A stretch of 64,000 nt of DNA from Cymodocea nodosa (Eukaryota > Streptophyta > Magnoliopsida > Alismatales > Cymodoceaceae). The stretch covers positions 5,766,001 through 5,830,000 of the forward strand of contig JAZBRI010000004.1 in assembly GCA_036874045.1 (NCBI GenBank), given 5' to 3'. The position numbers and the translations under genes are program-made. Below are positions 13,701-34,139 of the stretch, in pieces. Under the pieces are notes generated by a model. The model did not search any database. It had not been told where the DNA came from and was given only the letters and a program-made list of their open reading frames with translations. Numbering within the stretch: position 1 is the first letter of the stretch; each line of letters opens with the position of its first letter.

Positions 13701-16282
13701 TTTTGTTCAGTCTGTCTTTCAGCCTGGCTGATACAATAATTTTGTTTAAAATTCTTTCGTAGGTCACCAATCAACATTTGTCTGAGATGGGACAAGAGAG
13801 GGATGTGCGACATTTTGAATTTGAATCTCTTACATCGGTAGTTTCTTTTCCTTTCTCTTCTAGTCATGAATTGTCTGCAATCGAACATGTGGTTTGAACT
13901 TTGCACTTCTTTTTTGGTATTCAGGTTCTTGAATATCAATCAGGTGATGTTCTTGAGGTTCTCCCATGTCAGAATCCTGATCACGTAGATAGTTTCATTG
14001 GACGTTGCAATTTAGATCCTAACAGTTATATTACGGTAAAAATTTCCCATTCATCGTTCTCTTGCCTTTCCTCAACAAATTACTTTTATTTTTATTTTCA
14101 GTTTTCTCTACTGAATGAGCATGTGTATTTGATGGAATGGTTTTTCTCCCCTGTTCCAGGTCTTATCTAAAAGTGCTGACGTAAAATCCTCTCAGATTTC
14201 TTCTCTAAATTCAATCAAATTAAAGACTTTTGTGGAATTGACAATGGATGTGGCTTCAGCTTCTCCTCGACGTTATTTCTTTGAGGCAAGAATTTTCGGC
14301 AATGATATGATCCCCTTGTGTATTGCTTGATTTTTTCTGGAAAAGGTTAAGATTGTATTACAAGTGAAAATAGACAAAATACAGAAAATTGTAGTCTATA
14401 GAACTGAAGGAAAAAGTATAACATAAGGAATGATAGAACCAAAACACAGCCCTCTGGAACAATGTTACACTCGCTCTTGCCCTAGAAACTACAGAATTCA
14501 AGCTACAAAATGAGGTTGAAATCTGGTTCATTATTAAATAGCATATGGTTTTTCTGAATCCATGGATGTTAGAATTTCGCTTATGACAACATCTTGAGCG
14601 TCTCCCACCAATTGCAATAGATAAGGTTTAAATTTATGCTGTACTCATTGAGAGCACAAAGTTCACATCTAAACAAGATATAGGAAGTTTAAAACACATT
14701 TGAGATACTCAGGAAGTGGAGACGGCTTTTTCTATTTGACTCTAGTAGATTTTTTGCTTAAGTGTAATTAGGTGTTTGGCTATGAACTTTTAACTCCTAT
14801 CTATAAGCTTTATAGTTTGTCCATGTTAGCAGCTTATAATTGAGCAAAACTTCTAATGTTAATTGACTTCCAACCCAGTCAACTCCAATTAACTCTAAGT
14901 AGCTGTGCTGAACAGAACTATTATCTCCTACATTCCACTAGTGTTCCAACCTTGGTGATAACTTTCTTTTACCAATTTCAGAAAAAAACTTCCAGCACTC
15001 CAAGTAGGTAGTAGTTACTAATTACAATAGATGATTAAAATATTGAATTTCTGGAGTAAACCTCAGTGCTGAGAGCCTGTGACTGCACGCAGACCAGAGG
15101 TGGTGAATACCATATATTCATTGCTAACAAATATTTCTTTTTCCTCTATTTTACTTGATTTTGTTGTATCGAGTTGTAATTATTGTGTCAATTAATTGTC
15201 ATAGTAAATAACAATTTTCTTATTCTATATCCAGGTCATGAGCTTCTTTGCAGCTGCTGAGCATGAAAAAGAAAAGCTGGAGTACTTTGCTTCTCCTGAG
15301 GGGAGAGATGATCTTTACCAGTACAATCAGAAGGAACGAAGAACAGTTCTAGAGGTTTGATTTTTTAAATGTACATGGTCCTGCTTGTTGGAATATATGT
15401 TTGATCATCCATGTTATGTGTATTAGGTTCTAGAGGACTTCCCATCAGTGCAAATGCCTTTCGAGTGGCTGGTGCAGCTAGTTCCCCCACTAAAAACGAG
15501 GGCATTTTCCATTTCTTCCTCACCTTTAGCTCATCCCAACGAAGTGCACTTGACCGTTAGTGTTGTAAAATGGCAAACTCCATTCAAGAGGCAGCGATCA
15601 GGTCTCTGCTCCTCATGGCTTGCATCTCTCAACCCAAAGAATGGTAAAGGTAGTTATGTTTCAAAGTTAAAGTAAAACAAAATACCAATGAATCCTCGTG
15701 TCTACATCTCTCTCTATCTGTTTGTTTTGATACAAACATGATCTGGTTGCAGGTGTTTATATTCCTGCATGGATCCGTCGAAGCTCTCTTCCTTTGCCCC
15801 AGCCATCTCTTCCCCTCATTCTAGTCGGACCTGGAACGGGATGCGCTCCTTTTCGTGCATTTATTGAAGAACGTGCTGTGCAAAGCTCATCCCAATCTAC
15901 AGCTCCAATCCTTTTCTTCTTTGGCTGCAGGAACAAACACATCGACTTCCTATACCAAGACTTTTGGTTGACACATGCATCGGATTCTGGGGTCCTTTCC
16001 CACGCCAAGGGTGGAGGTTTGTTCGTCGCGTTCTCCAGAGACCAGCCACACAAGATTTACGTGCAACATAAGATGAAGGAAGAAATTTCAAGGATCTGGA
16101 GTCTGCTGAGTTCTGGAGCTGCCATATACATTGCCGGGTCGTCTAATAAAATGCCAGGGGATGTAACTGCAGCACTGGAAGAAATCGTTTCCGTGGAAAG
16201 TGGTGTTCCCAGGGAAACTGCCGAGAGGTGGCTCAGACAACAGGAGAGGGCTGGCAGGTTTCATGTTGAGGCATGGTCATGA
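4788..16282 (+). CDS. ATR3: NADPH-dependent diflavin oxidoreductase 1
   Basis: Cytosolic FMN/FAD reductase that passes NADPH electrons to the anamorsin/Dre2 partner in cytosolic Fe-S protein assembly (TAH18 family). Twelve coding exons: 4788-4925, 7065-7142, 7228-7332, 9181-9272, 11743-11927, 12530-12627, 13763-13837, 13925-14035, 14160-14285, 15235-15354, 15427-15649 and 15753-16282, giving about 626 residues, the usual family length. The flavodoxin domain shows YASQTGNAMDAAERVG, VSTTGQGDIPDS and FGLGDSGYQKYN. The FAD domain shows RAFSISSSP and GLCSSWLASL. The NADPH domain shows VGPGTGCAPFRAF, FFFGCRNK and AGSSNKMPGDV, and the protein ends EAWS. An in-frame ATG at 4740 would add 16 residues; 4788 is preferred for its GCGATGG context and the family start. 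Intron 9 (14286-15234) begins GC instead of GT. Exon 11 has two donors six bases apart. Identity is very secure; individual borders are inferred. Confidence 0.95.
5746..6035. mobile_element. possible Tourist-like MITE in ATR3 intron 1
   Basis: The left end (GGCTTCATTTGGTT, followed by GGGATTATG) and the reverse complement of the right end (CTTGTTTAGTTAGGATTATG) are imperfect inverted repeats of the kind seen on PIF/Harbinger-derived MITEs. The interior is short, non-coding and rich in ATTATG motifs. No clear target duplication was found, so the borders are approximate. Confidence 0.3.
9848..10496. mobile_element. non-autonomous hAT-type transposon in ATR3 intron 4
   Basis: The 649-bp element is flanked by a perfect 8-bp direct repeat, ATGTTGTG, at 9840-9847 and 10497-10504. 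Its termini are imperfect inverted repeats: left TAGAAGTGTCAAATGAGTTG, right (reverse complement) TAAACATGTCAATGAGTTG, both continuing into GGCC. An 8-bp target duplication and GTCAA...GGGCC termini fit the hAT superfamily. No transposase reading frame remains; the centre is an AT-rich run. It sits inside the long intron between coding exons 4 and 5. Confidence 0.85.
12862..13020. repeat. tandem duplication, period 85 bp
   Basis: A segment starting AATTTATCTACAAACCCATA at 12862 recurs 85 bp later (12947) with scattered differences. Both copies continue through ATATTTGGCATT, a TTATGAAG/TTGTGAAG stretch and a TTTTCATT block. It lies in intron 6 of the diflavin reductase gene. The copies are open in one frame but I recognise no protein. 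Confidence 0.6.
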
Positions 16283-17160
16283 GAGTTTTTTTTCTTCTTT
16301 GACTGATATTTTTGTTTGTTGTAGCTTGTAAGGTTTACCAGTCTGGTGTTTGTTGGTAATTGGTTTTAGTAACAATTAAGAACGAGTGCATGGTAAATGC
16401 ATTTGGCGGAAAATGATCTTCAAACAACAACCACAATAATCCATGTCTTAATTATATTCTATAAGCTTGACTAGATGAATTCTTTTCTTGTATTTATCAC
16501 TACACAACTAAATCTTTTGTTAAACAATCGTCACACTTGTATAATCATTAGAAGATGTGCTTCTAGAGATGTGCCTTTAGAAAACTTTCCAAGAGACGCC
16601 TTTCAACTTTCTTTTTTTTAAAATTAAAATATAATTATACAGTCTACAGCATAATCATTTTTATACATTAAAATTTCACCTTAATCTAAGTTACATTCCT
16701 TATGATCATTTGACTTAAAAATCAATATAATTCAATCAATTTTAAGACCTTTATGTTAAAAAATACTTACCCATTTGAGTTAAATTTTTAGCATATGTTT
16801 ATATTTATCTGATATTAAAATTCATACAATTACTTCTGCTGTCGTATATCTATGAAATAATTTGAGGGCAATTTTACGAACCAAAAGTGTCCGCCGTAAA
16901 AGTGACCTACTTATATATAATGAATTCCTAGGAAAAATTGAAATAATTGTTATTACATTCATGCTTAATGGTAAAATATTATGCAATACTAACTTCAGAT
17001 GTAATTTTCTTTTTTGAAAAAACTTTGACTAAAAATAATAATTTTTGTAGCTCTTATCAACTTTTCTGATTTTCAATGAACTTTATACAATAAATAAAAA
17101 CCACTATTATTGAAAAATATATAACTTCAAACATGACCTATGCTTCCTTCTCTTATCCAA
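16283..17160. other. ATR3 3' flank and intergenic sequence
   Basis: This contains the 3' UTR of the diflavin reductase and AT-rich sequence. The part at about 16625-16850 resembles 21285-21470: both end in a TTAAAATTCATAC block followed by a short ACTT segment, suggesting two old copies of one dispersed repeat. No gene is seen. Confidence 0.45.
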
Positions 17161-17180
17161 AAGCCCAAATCCAATATAAA
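17161..17180 (+). promoter_or_regulatory. PSRP3 promoter elements
   Basis: TATAAA at 17175-17180 lies about 100 bp before the PSRP3 ATG. Just upstream, AGCCCA at 17162-17167 is the reverse complement of TGGGCT, a site II (TGGGCY) element bound by TCP factors and common in plant ribosomal protein promoters. Assignment is by motif and position only. Confidence 0.5.
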
Positions 17181-17279
17181 GGCGAGAACTGAGGTGGTTC
17201 TGGTTCTGTTCTTCTCCCACCCACCTTCAACATCACCACCGCTTCCCTTCTCTGGAGTACTCATCTGCTTCTCCACCAG

Positions 17280-17965
17280 ATGACGACCACCTCAGGGTCC
17301 GGAGCCGGCGTCAATGCTCTCCTCTCCTCTTCCTACGCTCAGCGTCGCCATGTCACCGACGCATACCTGAGGCCATCTTTCTCCTTCCGTCCTTCCTCTT
17401 CTCCCACTCCTCTCTTGCCCCTAACCCAGCCCCTGCATAACACGATTCGCGTTCCTCAAAAAAGAAACGGTGTTTGGAGACGGCAGGTGGCAAGCGACTC
17501 CGCAGCTGAAGCGGCAGTAGAGGCGCTGGAAGGTTCGGAGGCGGGGGAAGCAGAGCCGGCCAGGAAAGAGGTGAAGTTTGTTTGGTTTTTGAGTAAAAGA
17601 AAGTGGGTTTCTTTTGGTGGTTTGGTGAATGATTCATTTCTCCAATTTGGTTGCGATTGATCTTTGGTGGGGATGCGTTTTTGTAGAAGATGGGCGTGGT
17701 TGTGAAGGCCGTGGAGAAGCCGAGGCTTGTGCTGAAGTTCATATGGATGGAGAAGAACATAGGGTTGGCACTTGACCAAGTGATCCCAGGACATGGGACG
17801 ATTCCTTTGAGTCCGTACTACTTCTGGCCGAGGAAGGATGCATGGGAGGAGATGAAGACGTTGCTGGAGAGCAAACCATGGATCTCACAGAAGAGCATGA
17901 TCATTCTCCTCAACCAGGCCACTGATATCATCAATCTCTGGCAACAGAGCGGTGGTGGGTTGTAG
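17280..17965 (+). CDS. PSRP3: plastid-specific 30S ribosomal protein 3, chloroplast precursor
   Basis: Nuclear-encoded chloroplast small-subunit protein (Ycf65/cS23 family). Exon 1 is 17280-17570 (97 codons) and exon 2 is 17687-17965, separated by a 116-bp GT-AG intron, giving 189 residues. The first 70 or so residues are rich in Ser, Thr, Pro and Arg with almost no acids, as in a chloroplast transit peptide, followed by an Ala/Glu-rich linker. The conserved domain is in exon 2: [35 protein letters not shown], and near the C terminus [17 protein letters not shown]. These match the family nearly residue for residue. The next gene starts nearly 4 kb downstream and has its own promoter space. 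Confidence 0.95.
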
Positions 17966-19311
17966 GTTTTTACCATGCTTGCTTTTTTTTTGGGCAATTT
18001 GCTTCTTTCTTTTTGTAGTTTTATGTTGTTGTTAGTGCTACTGTTTCTGCATTGATCATGTAATTTAACAAAGAGCTATTTTTCTATCGTTGGATTATAT
18101 GAGATTTATTTTTATACCCAACAACTTTGTGCACGTCTTGTAAAGCCTTGTTTGTGATAGACTCTCTAGCTCTATCAATATCTTTCCAATTTATTTTCTG
18201 TTTATATTGATTTTATCAATTTCTATGCTTTCTCTTCAAATAGTTGGACTTGAAGATGAATGCACTGAGTTAGAAAATTGTATCAGCTGTTTGAACTATG
18301 TGCTAAGAAAATGCTTAAAGTCAACAGATATTATGGCTCTTGTCAGTCCTTTAGATAGCAATACTTTGTTTCAATATTGTTTCATTGTGAGATCCTTCTT
18401 GTGATGTCATATCAGTGATGTGCTTGTCCTGCTAGAATTGTCAATTTAGCATGGCCTTATTGCTAATACAAATGGTTACTGAAATGGGTTTTTTCAATCT
18501 TCTCTGTTTTAATTATTTGGAAAAACGGACGAATTCCTTTGGATATGCTATTGATCTTTAAGACATCATGAAAGTTATTCTACAAAATGCTGCAACCGTG
18601 CATTATCTTGAGTTGTTTCCCTTTTTATTATATCCAGGATGACTCTTTCCTTTTGTCAGAAAAAGTCTTTTCTGATATTCTGATGGGAATATATTGTTGA
18701 CCAACATTTATTCTCCCAAAACACAGCATTGTATTTGGTCTCAGCTCAACGTTGAGCATTTGATTTATGATGAATTTTTACTTTTAATATTTCTGCCTTT
18801 AAAGCACTGTTTGATTACAGGATTTGGAGGCTTTTCACATGGTTAATATCTATATCATTTTTTGAAGGAGTAAAGTTTTTTATTTGGATTTGCTGTCATT
18901 TTTTATTAGTTAATCTCTAATATTCTATTTGCAAGAGCTCAAATCTTGTTGTTTGCTTCTAACAGCATCAATTTTAGTCCAATCTGTTGGCTATTTCATA
19001 GCCATTCCTGTACTCTTGATGGTTTTTTTGACAACCTGTTCTCCTTTCAGATAACTAATCTTGGCTTGTTTAGTTGTCTGTTTATTTGTTCTTCAGCAAA
19101 AATTGTGCATCGATAAAGGCATAATTGCCTCATAGTTGTTGGGCCGTGAAGACTAGGTAACTATATTTTCTTCTTCAATGCATGAAAGTTTTGTGGACAT
19201 TTTTTTCATTTGAGTGAGATCAGCAGCGATCACATTGACACCAATTTTTCTACTAACTTAGGCCTCAACATGTTATCATAATCTCAAAATCTTTTCTCCT
19301 CTGATTTCAGT

Positions 19312-19342
<31 letters not shown>

Positions 19343-21600
19343 CTTGGTGTTTCATGAAAGGAATATCGAAATACATTTTTGCTTCAAGAGTTACTGTTCA
19401 TAGGAGTGCGATTGTGCAAACAAGGACGGATTATTATCCACGGATACATGTAGCCACATCTATTGTTTGGCACATACATGTTATAGCGCTTTGTTAGACA
19501 CCATACAGGTAAGCACTCAATTTTATTTAATAAAAAGCAAATAAACAAACATTAGTCTAATTTATTGTTTTATTCTTTTATTATTATTATCTTATATATA
19601 GTAAATAAAATAAAATATATGATTTTATGATGCATTTGTTGTGATTGAAAATATTCCTTATAAAATTTAATATCTTTATAAGCATTCATTGTCTATAGTT
19701 GTATTTGCTTGTACTAGATATGAGTTTTTTTCTTTCTCATATGTGCATCTCCGTTCTCATCTATGCCCATTTCGTTTAATATCTGAATTCTATGGGTATT
19801 CATTTTCATAGGGATATAAATATCATGGCTACCGTATGCTATTTGTATTTGCAAAGGATTCTTTCGATGCTGATAATGAATTTTTGCCAGAATCGAACAT
19901 GTCATTGCAAAAGATGTAAACATGAGTTTTTCTAAGATTTAAAACTAGGGTATTCTGCCCTCCTAAATCTTATGACATGAGAGAAGATGAAAGAATTTCT
20001 AGAACAGATATTTGTAGTTTTATACCCAATTATTTGTACCCTCGTTGTTGGAGGAAAATGGTTTTGTGTTTGCTAACTTGGAAGGGAAGAAGGGAATAGA
20101 ATGGATTGGAATGATATTAATCTCATTTCATATTTGGTTCAGTAATGAATGGGTCTTTAAGTGAGGTATGCTTATACTCTATACCAGTTTCAACACATAT
20201 TCAATGAGTGATGTTTTTGGTTGATGACAAACTTAAGATTTCATCTCTTTAGACGTTGTTTGTCTTTCATGTGAAGTAAAAGAAAGAATAGCACTTTCAT
20301 AATCAGGTATAAACAAAACTGAATTTCCAGTTTTGTTCAGTTTCCTTTAAGAATGAGCATTTTAAATTTGGAATCTTGGATTGAATTTGTACTACGTTGC
20401 AGTTCAAAAACTTTATTGTAACATCTACTCTTAACTTCTAAGTTTACCTGGACTTTAAAGTATGGTGGTTAATGCCTATCATATTAATTTTAATTATTTG
20501 TTTATTATTTATTTAGAAGAGAAATACCTACAACATTTTTAATCAGAATGTCTATCACTGAACTCTTTTTGAAATTAACATTTATGACAAACTTTTAGGC
20601 ATGAAGTAAAGGCACGTATTGAAATAAGTTTAGAGATAGCAATGTCTGGCTTCATTTTTTATACAATTATGGAACGAATGCACCATGATCAGAGAATATT
20701 GGTAACGCTGTTTTGAATAATGTGAAATTTTCTTATGACAGAAGTTGTCATTACCAATAGCTTAATAAGCCATCCCAAGTCTTAGAGGCTGCCCACCAAC
20801 TTAGCCAATTACATAAAGAAAACAATACGTCTTTTAATAATAAGGGAGGGTCTCATGGGTGAGCTTAAATATTTGTTGGGTATTAAAATTCTGGAATTTT
20901 GGACATCTTACCTAAATTTATGGATGTTTAAGAATTAAATCTAAGCATCAACACCTGTAGCTACAGAATGATGTGGGTTTTTCAATTTTTTGTGAATGGC
21001 GTGATCAGGCAACGTTAAAACATAATTTGAATACAGACAAAATACTTTCATTATCAGAAAATGTCATTGTGTACTGTATAATTTCAGTAGAAAGAAATAT
21101 ATCATAGAAAAATATAAAATATGTGGAATAGAACATGCATGTATCATTTTTGACAGTGGTGTTCTTTTGTGTTTGCGAGGATTTGAATCATCAAAAAAAA
21201 AACTATGAATGTCACTGCCCTTATAAACTAATATTAGTTGGATACCATACATGATGCTTCTTTATTTTTCAATTAGTTTTTAAGAAGATAAAATCTATTT
21301 GTATAATTAGTTAATTTATAGTATAATCTGTCGTATATTAAAATTTGTAATTGTCCAAATTTAAAAATTTAGATTAAGAATCAATCAATACCTATCCATT
21401 TTAAGTAATTTTTTTATCATATATTTATAATAATCTAATGTTAAAATTCATACGGTCACTTGACGCATTTTAATCATCGAAGCGTCCCTACAAAAAATTT
21501 AAATAAAATGCTGAAAAATAATCTGTGTAAAATTTTCCGAAAAGTTCTCGTAATCCTAATAATTAGTTTACGGTCCTGAGGTCCATCCGACGGTCGGAGA
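17966..21600. other. intergenic sequence between PSRP3 and lysyl-tRNA synthetase
   Basis: 3.6 kb of AT-rich DNA with no convincing gene. It holds a pure CT dinucleotide run at 19312-19338 and an old dispersed-repeat copy at about 21285-21470. Small open frames around 18207-18404 show no recognisable family. Confidence 0.5.
19312..19338. repeat. (CT)n microsatellite
   Basis: Uninterrupted CT dinucleotide run of about 27 bases in the intergenic region. Confidence 0.95.
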
Positions 21601-21726
21601 TGAAACATGCCACCAAATCAATGGCCCACGTAAATCGCGATGGCCGCCCAGTGAAAAAACCCTCGCGGGCGCTTCGCCATCTCTCTCTTCCTGGAGCCCC
21701 CCCTACGTCCTATTTCTTCCCGATAT

Positions 21727-21816
21727 ATGCTTTCGCTCCCTTGCCTTTCCCGTCGTCTTGTCGCCGCCGCCTCCACCTTTTCCCTCGCACGCGCGCTCGC
21801 CTCTCGACCTGCAGAC
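21727..21816 (+). CDS. alternative 5' coding extension of lysyl-tRNA synthetase (mitochondrial-type presequence)
   Basis: An ATG at 21727 is in frame with the conserved start at 21817, with no stop between. The 30 added residues begin MLSLPCLSRRLVAAAS and contain four Arg spaced among Ala, Leu and Ser, with one acid (Asp) at the very end. That composition is typical of a mitochondrial presequence. Translation from 21727 with leaky scanning to 21817 would give organellar and cytosolic forms from one gene. Whether the transcript starts upstream of 21727 is not visible. Confidence 0.5.
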
Positions 21817-29977
<8,161 letters not shown>

Positions 29978-30840
29978 TTGACCGCTGGACTGGCCAAAAG
30001 TGATAGATTGTGTTTTATTAAAATGAATCAAAAGTCTGACCATCTCGGTTTCTGGGTGGGTGGAGTTTGATTTTGGTGCCTACTTGTGTTCACAATTTTT
30101 TATGTTCCATTACTCACTAGAATGAGCTAATTCCCAATATCTTGTACTTGTAAAATTTTGAGCTTATAAATGCTTTCTGCCCGATTTGTGCTAATTTATT
30201 TTAGGCCGTAATGCTGTACTGCTATTGAACTGTTGAATTACAGAATTGTTATAGTTGGTGATGCAGAAGTTGAATTCATATACGTTCATTTACAACCCTG
30301 CATGTCTCCCCTGATGCAGTATCGCCCTCCTGATAATATTTGCATCATGCGACTGAATCTCGTATGTAGGCGCTACATGGGAGATGCTTCCGTGGATGCT
30401 TGGGCAAATTGGGTTGCCGGTCCTAACCTCGTGCCGAAAAGGTTAGCTGTGTATTAATGGTCGAATTTGATGATTCACAAGTTTATGTTTGATTGAGATA
30501 GCGTGAATCGTGCGGTTGCCATTCAAAAGGTTGAATGGTAATGCTTTTTTTTTTTCTTTTATCCTTGGAAACCCATGTCAATCCGGTTCATGTGGATTTA
30601 TTGAAATCTTGATGGTTGTATTTTTTATCAGTTTAAAGGAAAAGGGTTGCTCATATTCTAAGGTACTACAACTATATCGACTAGAAATAATGCCCTGCGT
30701 AATATTTTCGCATCTTCCTACTTCCTTATTTCCGCTTCCTTGGAGTCTCCCGTCGTTGACTGACTATTTTTTACATTAAATTGTGTTTTCCTTTTTCTTT
30801 TGAACATGGTACGTTTTCTTACATTAGAATCTGGAAGGAA
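29978..30840. other. lysyl-tRNA synthetase 3' flank
   Basis: 3' UTR and flanking sequence. Small open frames here (about 30233-30457 and 30510-30779) have no recognisable domains and I do not call them genes. Confidence 0.4.
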
Positions 30841-30841
30841 T

Positions 30842-31130
30842 ACTCATTCTTATTACGGGTATCAATGGGATCTCGTTATCTTACAGCCGTAACATTACCT
30901 TGAGCGTGCCATTTGTTCATATTATGGTATCTATGGGATCTCGTTATTCTTTTACAGTTGTAACATTACCTTGAACATGCCATTTGTTCATATTATGATA
31001 TCTACGAGATCTTATTATTCTTTGACAGCCGCAACATTACCTTGAACATGCCATTGGTTCTTATTATGACTTGCATGTGAACTCATTATTCTTTTACGGC
31101 CGTAACGTTACCTTGTACATGCCATTTCCA
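30842..31130. repeat. 71-bp tandem repeat, about four copies
   Basis: The anchor AACATTACCTTGA (with variants) occurs at 30891, 30962, 31033 and 31104, an exact spacing of 71 bp each time. Each unit also carries an ATTATG block, a GATCTCGTTATTCTTTTAC-like block and a CATGCCATTTGTTCAT-like block. Divergence between copies is moderate, and the last copy is partial. It lies about 1 kb downstream of lysyl-tRNA synthetase. Confidence 0.9.
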
Positions 31131-31803
31131 CACCACTCTCTCAACTCTCTTCTCTCGATCTCCCCAAACTCTGAACACCAACTCTCTTCTCCCCTGCCTC
31201 CATACTCTTCTTCTCTCAACAACAGCACTCTTTCATTTCCACTCTGTACTTGAGTTATCTGAATCCCATCTTAATGACTTCAGATCGGAGAGCAAGATCT
31301 TAAACGATCGTTCATGACCTCACCATGATCTTAGTCGAAGATGATCTGCTCACCTCCAAGCCTTTGGTCGAAGAACCTGCACATGTAGAAGAGGGCCTAA
31401 TAAAAAAAATGATGGAATCTCTTCTTAGCATCACTATTTAAAAATCGTAAAAAATTGCATGATATGTTTATTATGTTAATAATTTATCCATTAACCTTGA
31501 TGATAGTTCCTTATCTCAAGAATATGTTTCTAGAATTTATTATCCATAATGCAAAAGATGTATCTAGGAACATAACCGAGTAAAGTATTATTGACATGGT
31601 ATCACAATATTAGTTAATGTTATCGATAATATTAAAGCTGACTAAAATAGGCCGTATGGTTGTTACTTTTCATTTGGTAGATCTGATTTGAACTCTATAA
31701 AAAATATTAATTAGATTTAAAAATAAAATCTCTTACACTTGGAAATATGTTTAGTATCTTTTTCTGAATAGTTGAAAATATATTTAATACGATAATAGAT
31801 ATT

Positions 31804-32309
31804 TTACGGAACTTGAGGCTCTTCTTCTCTCCCGGCACGGTCTCCTACACTTGCGACAAAGATCATGGAGAAGCGTACGAGAACATGTAAGAAGAGGAAG
31901 AGGAAGTTGTACTTCATCCTGAAGGGGGTCGGAACACACTTTCTAGCTAGCAGAAGTGGTCGACGGAGACGTGCCGCCGGTCGACCTGCCCGAGCGGAGA
32001 TGGGGAGAGCTGCCTCGGAACGTTGCAGATCTGTTTCATCTTGAGCAATCTCCTCAGTGGTTGATGCTTCAGCTGGTTTCCGTCTTCTAGCTTGATTCTC
32101 CTCACCTGGTTGTGCACCGGCGACCTCCTCCTCCAATCGTCGACGCTGAGGCCGCCGCCGCCGCTGCTGCCACCGCTCACCACCACCACCTCCTCCTCTT
32201 CCTCCTCCATGCTATACTTTTCCTGGTAGTATTTATTAGTAGACAAGCAGAAGAACCATTCTGTACATTCGGTTGATGTATGATATACTTGCAGGCATGT
32301 ACCCATCAT
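31804..32309 (-). CDS. two overlapping minus-strand open frames, doubtful
   Basis: One minus-strand frame (32309 down to 31947) has an acidic MEEEEEE start, then GGSSGGGGLSVDDWRRR. An overlapping frame (32136 down to 31804) ends in a hydrophobic stretch, NFLFLFLHVLVRFSMIF. They could be exons of one small gene or chance frames in a locally GC-rich patch. I recognise no family and see no clear splice pair joining them. Confidence 0.2.
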
Positions 32310-34139
32310 TTAGATTGGAAGGGAAGAAGAATCACGACTTGCATGTGAGAGGAGAGGTGGTTGCAATGGTAATTAATTAGGATTTAAGTTCCATTGTTTG
32401 TTTAGTTACCTTCTAAATTACTATTGATCAAAAAAAAAGTTTCAATGCTTGCCATCTATCAAATAACCATTCCTGGAATTACGATTTGAGAAGGGTAGAA
32501 GTGTAGTGGGCAGAGGATTTTTTTCTTTTTTTGCAAAGGAATTTATTTTGGGTTAAATTCAAAAAAAAAAAAACTTTTTAAATTGATAAAAAAAGATGCA
32601 GATATTAAGATATAAATTTTTATGAAAAATATGCAGTTATACAATATTAGTTGACTACTCGGCTAAAATGATTTGCAACGTTCCTAAACTCTCTTTTCCA
32701 CGCAAAAAGAATGATGTTATTGACGTGATTCATTTAAATAAGTTTTCCTAAGAGGACACACTTTGAATAATCAAGTAAATTCCATTCGATCCCAACAATT
32801 CAAAAACATAATTAAATTAATAACAAAACCTGGAAATTCTCTTCAAAAATATTCCCGTAAATATTTTACCATACGTATGGGAGGACGAAGGAAGCAATCA
32901 TTTATATTTTATTTTTAGATATTTATATAGTGAATTTTTTTAAGAATGTGAAGAAACGTTGCAGGTTTCCATAAATTTTTTTTAAAGAAACTTAAACGGA
33001 TCGGGAGTACTGCAAGCCTGACCCGATTACATCGGGCCAGTAATCATGTTTACTTGACTGTAATTTGTAATTTAATCCAATTACGATTCTTTCTTAAGTG
33101 ACAACATTTGAACTTTATAATTAATTATAAATTTTAGAAATTGCTTTAATATTCAAATCGATTACAAGAAATTTATAAGTTCATTAAGATATCACTCGCA
33201 AGCTTAAACAATGAAACTAATTTTTTTTAAAAAAAATACAACCTAATAAATATTTACATGAAAATATCAAACATTATTAAAGATAATTAAAGTGATTTAC
33301 ACATGAAATTAATGACTGTAAAAATGTGATCCACCACACATTAATCGTCCTGGTATTAATTACACGATGGGAATTAATTAAGAAGGGTCAGTCTGTCGGT
33401 TCACGTGCGTGAACCTCCATCGACCGTCTATTGATTTCAATTTCCGTTGCAAACTTTAAATGCCGAAAGACATATGGCAGTGAATCGCCTTAATTATGAT
33501 CTCTGGTTTTTTTAAGCTCCATGGCTTAAATCTTGATCTTCCGTCATGCATGCATGAAAACAAAAAAAAAGTTTTAAATTTCCATCCGAGTAGAGCAGGT
33601 GGTGTTGTCTCCATGGCCGTACATGTCTCAAACGGTGAAAAAGAAAAGGGTGAAAAATTTAACAATTATGAAAAATAAAAATAATGAAAAAATACACCTT
33701 TACAAGGGTATTTGTGTATGTATTGAAAATTTAGGTGTTTGTATAAGTATTGAGATAAACAAAAACTGTAAGATAAAAATTTAAATTTACTTGAATATTA
33801 GTTTGATTAACTTCAACGTTCATAATAATTTTGAAAATAATAATTACCTTCTCTGTATATTATGATGATATTATCGTTTTTATATTTAAATTATTAGTAG
33901 TGGTAATACTTGTACCTTTTGTTAACATAATTTTTATGCAGTAATTATTTTTATTTTTTTCTTTCCTCCTACTCTTTCTTCTTATTTTTTAACACTTTTT
34001 CCTTCTCTCTTTTTTTCTCAATCTTTTTTAATATCTTTCTCTCTTTTTTCTTTTTCTTCTAATTCACCCCATCCCTCCTTCCCACTCCCCCCCCGCCCGC
34101 TGCCTGCAAAAGGGCAACGACGATTATCCCCTCCTCCTT

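Noticed and set aside
18207..18404. 65-codon frame downstream of PSRP3 as a gene or extra exon
   Set aside because: PSRP3 is already complete at 17965, and the frame has no family resemblance or clear splice sites.
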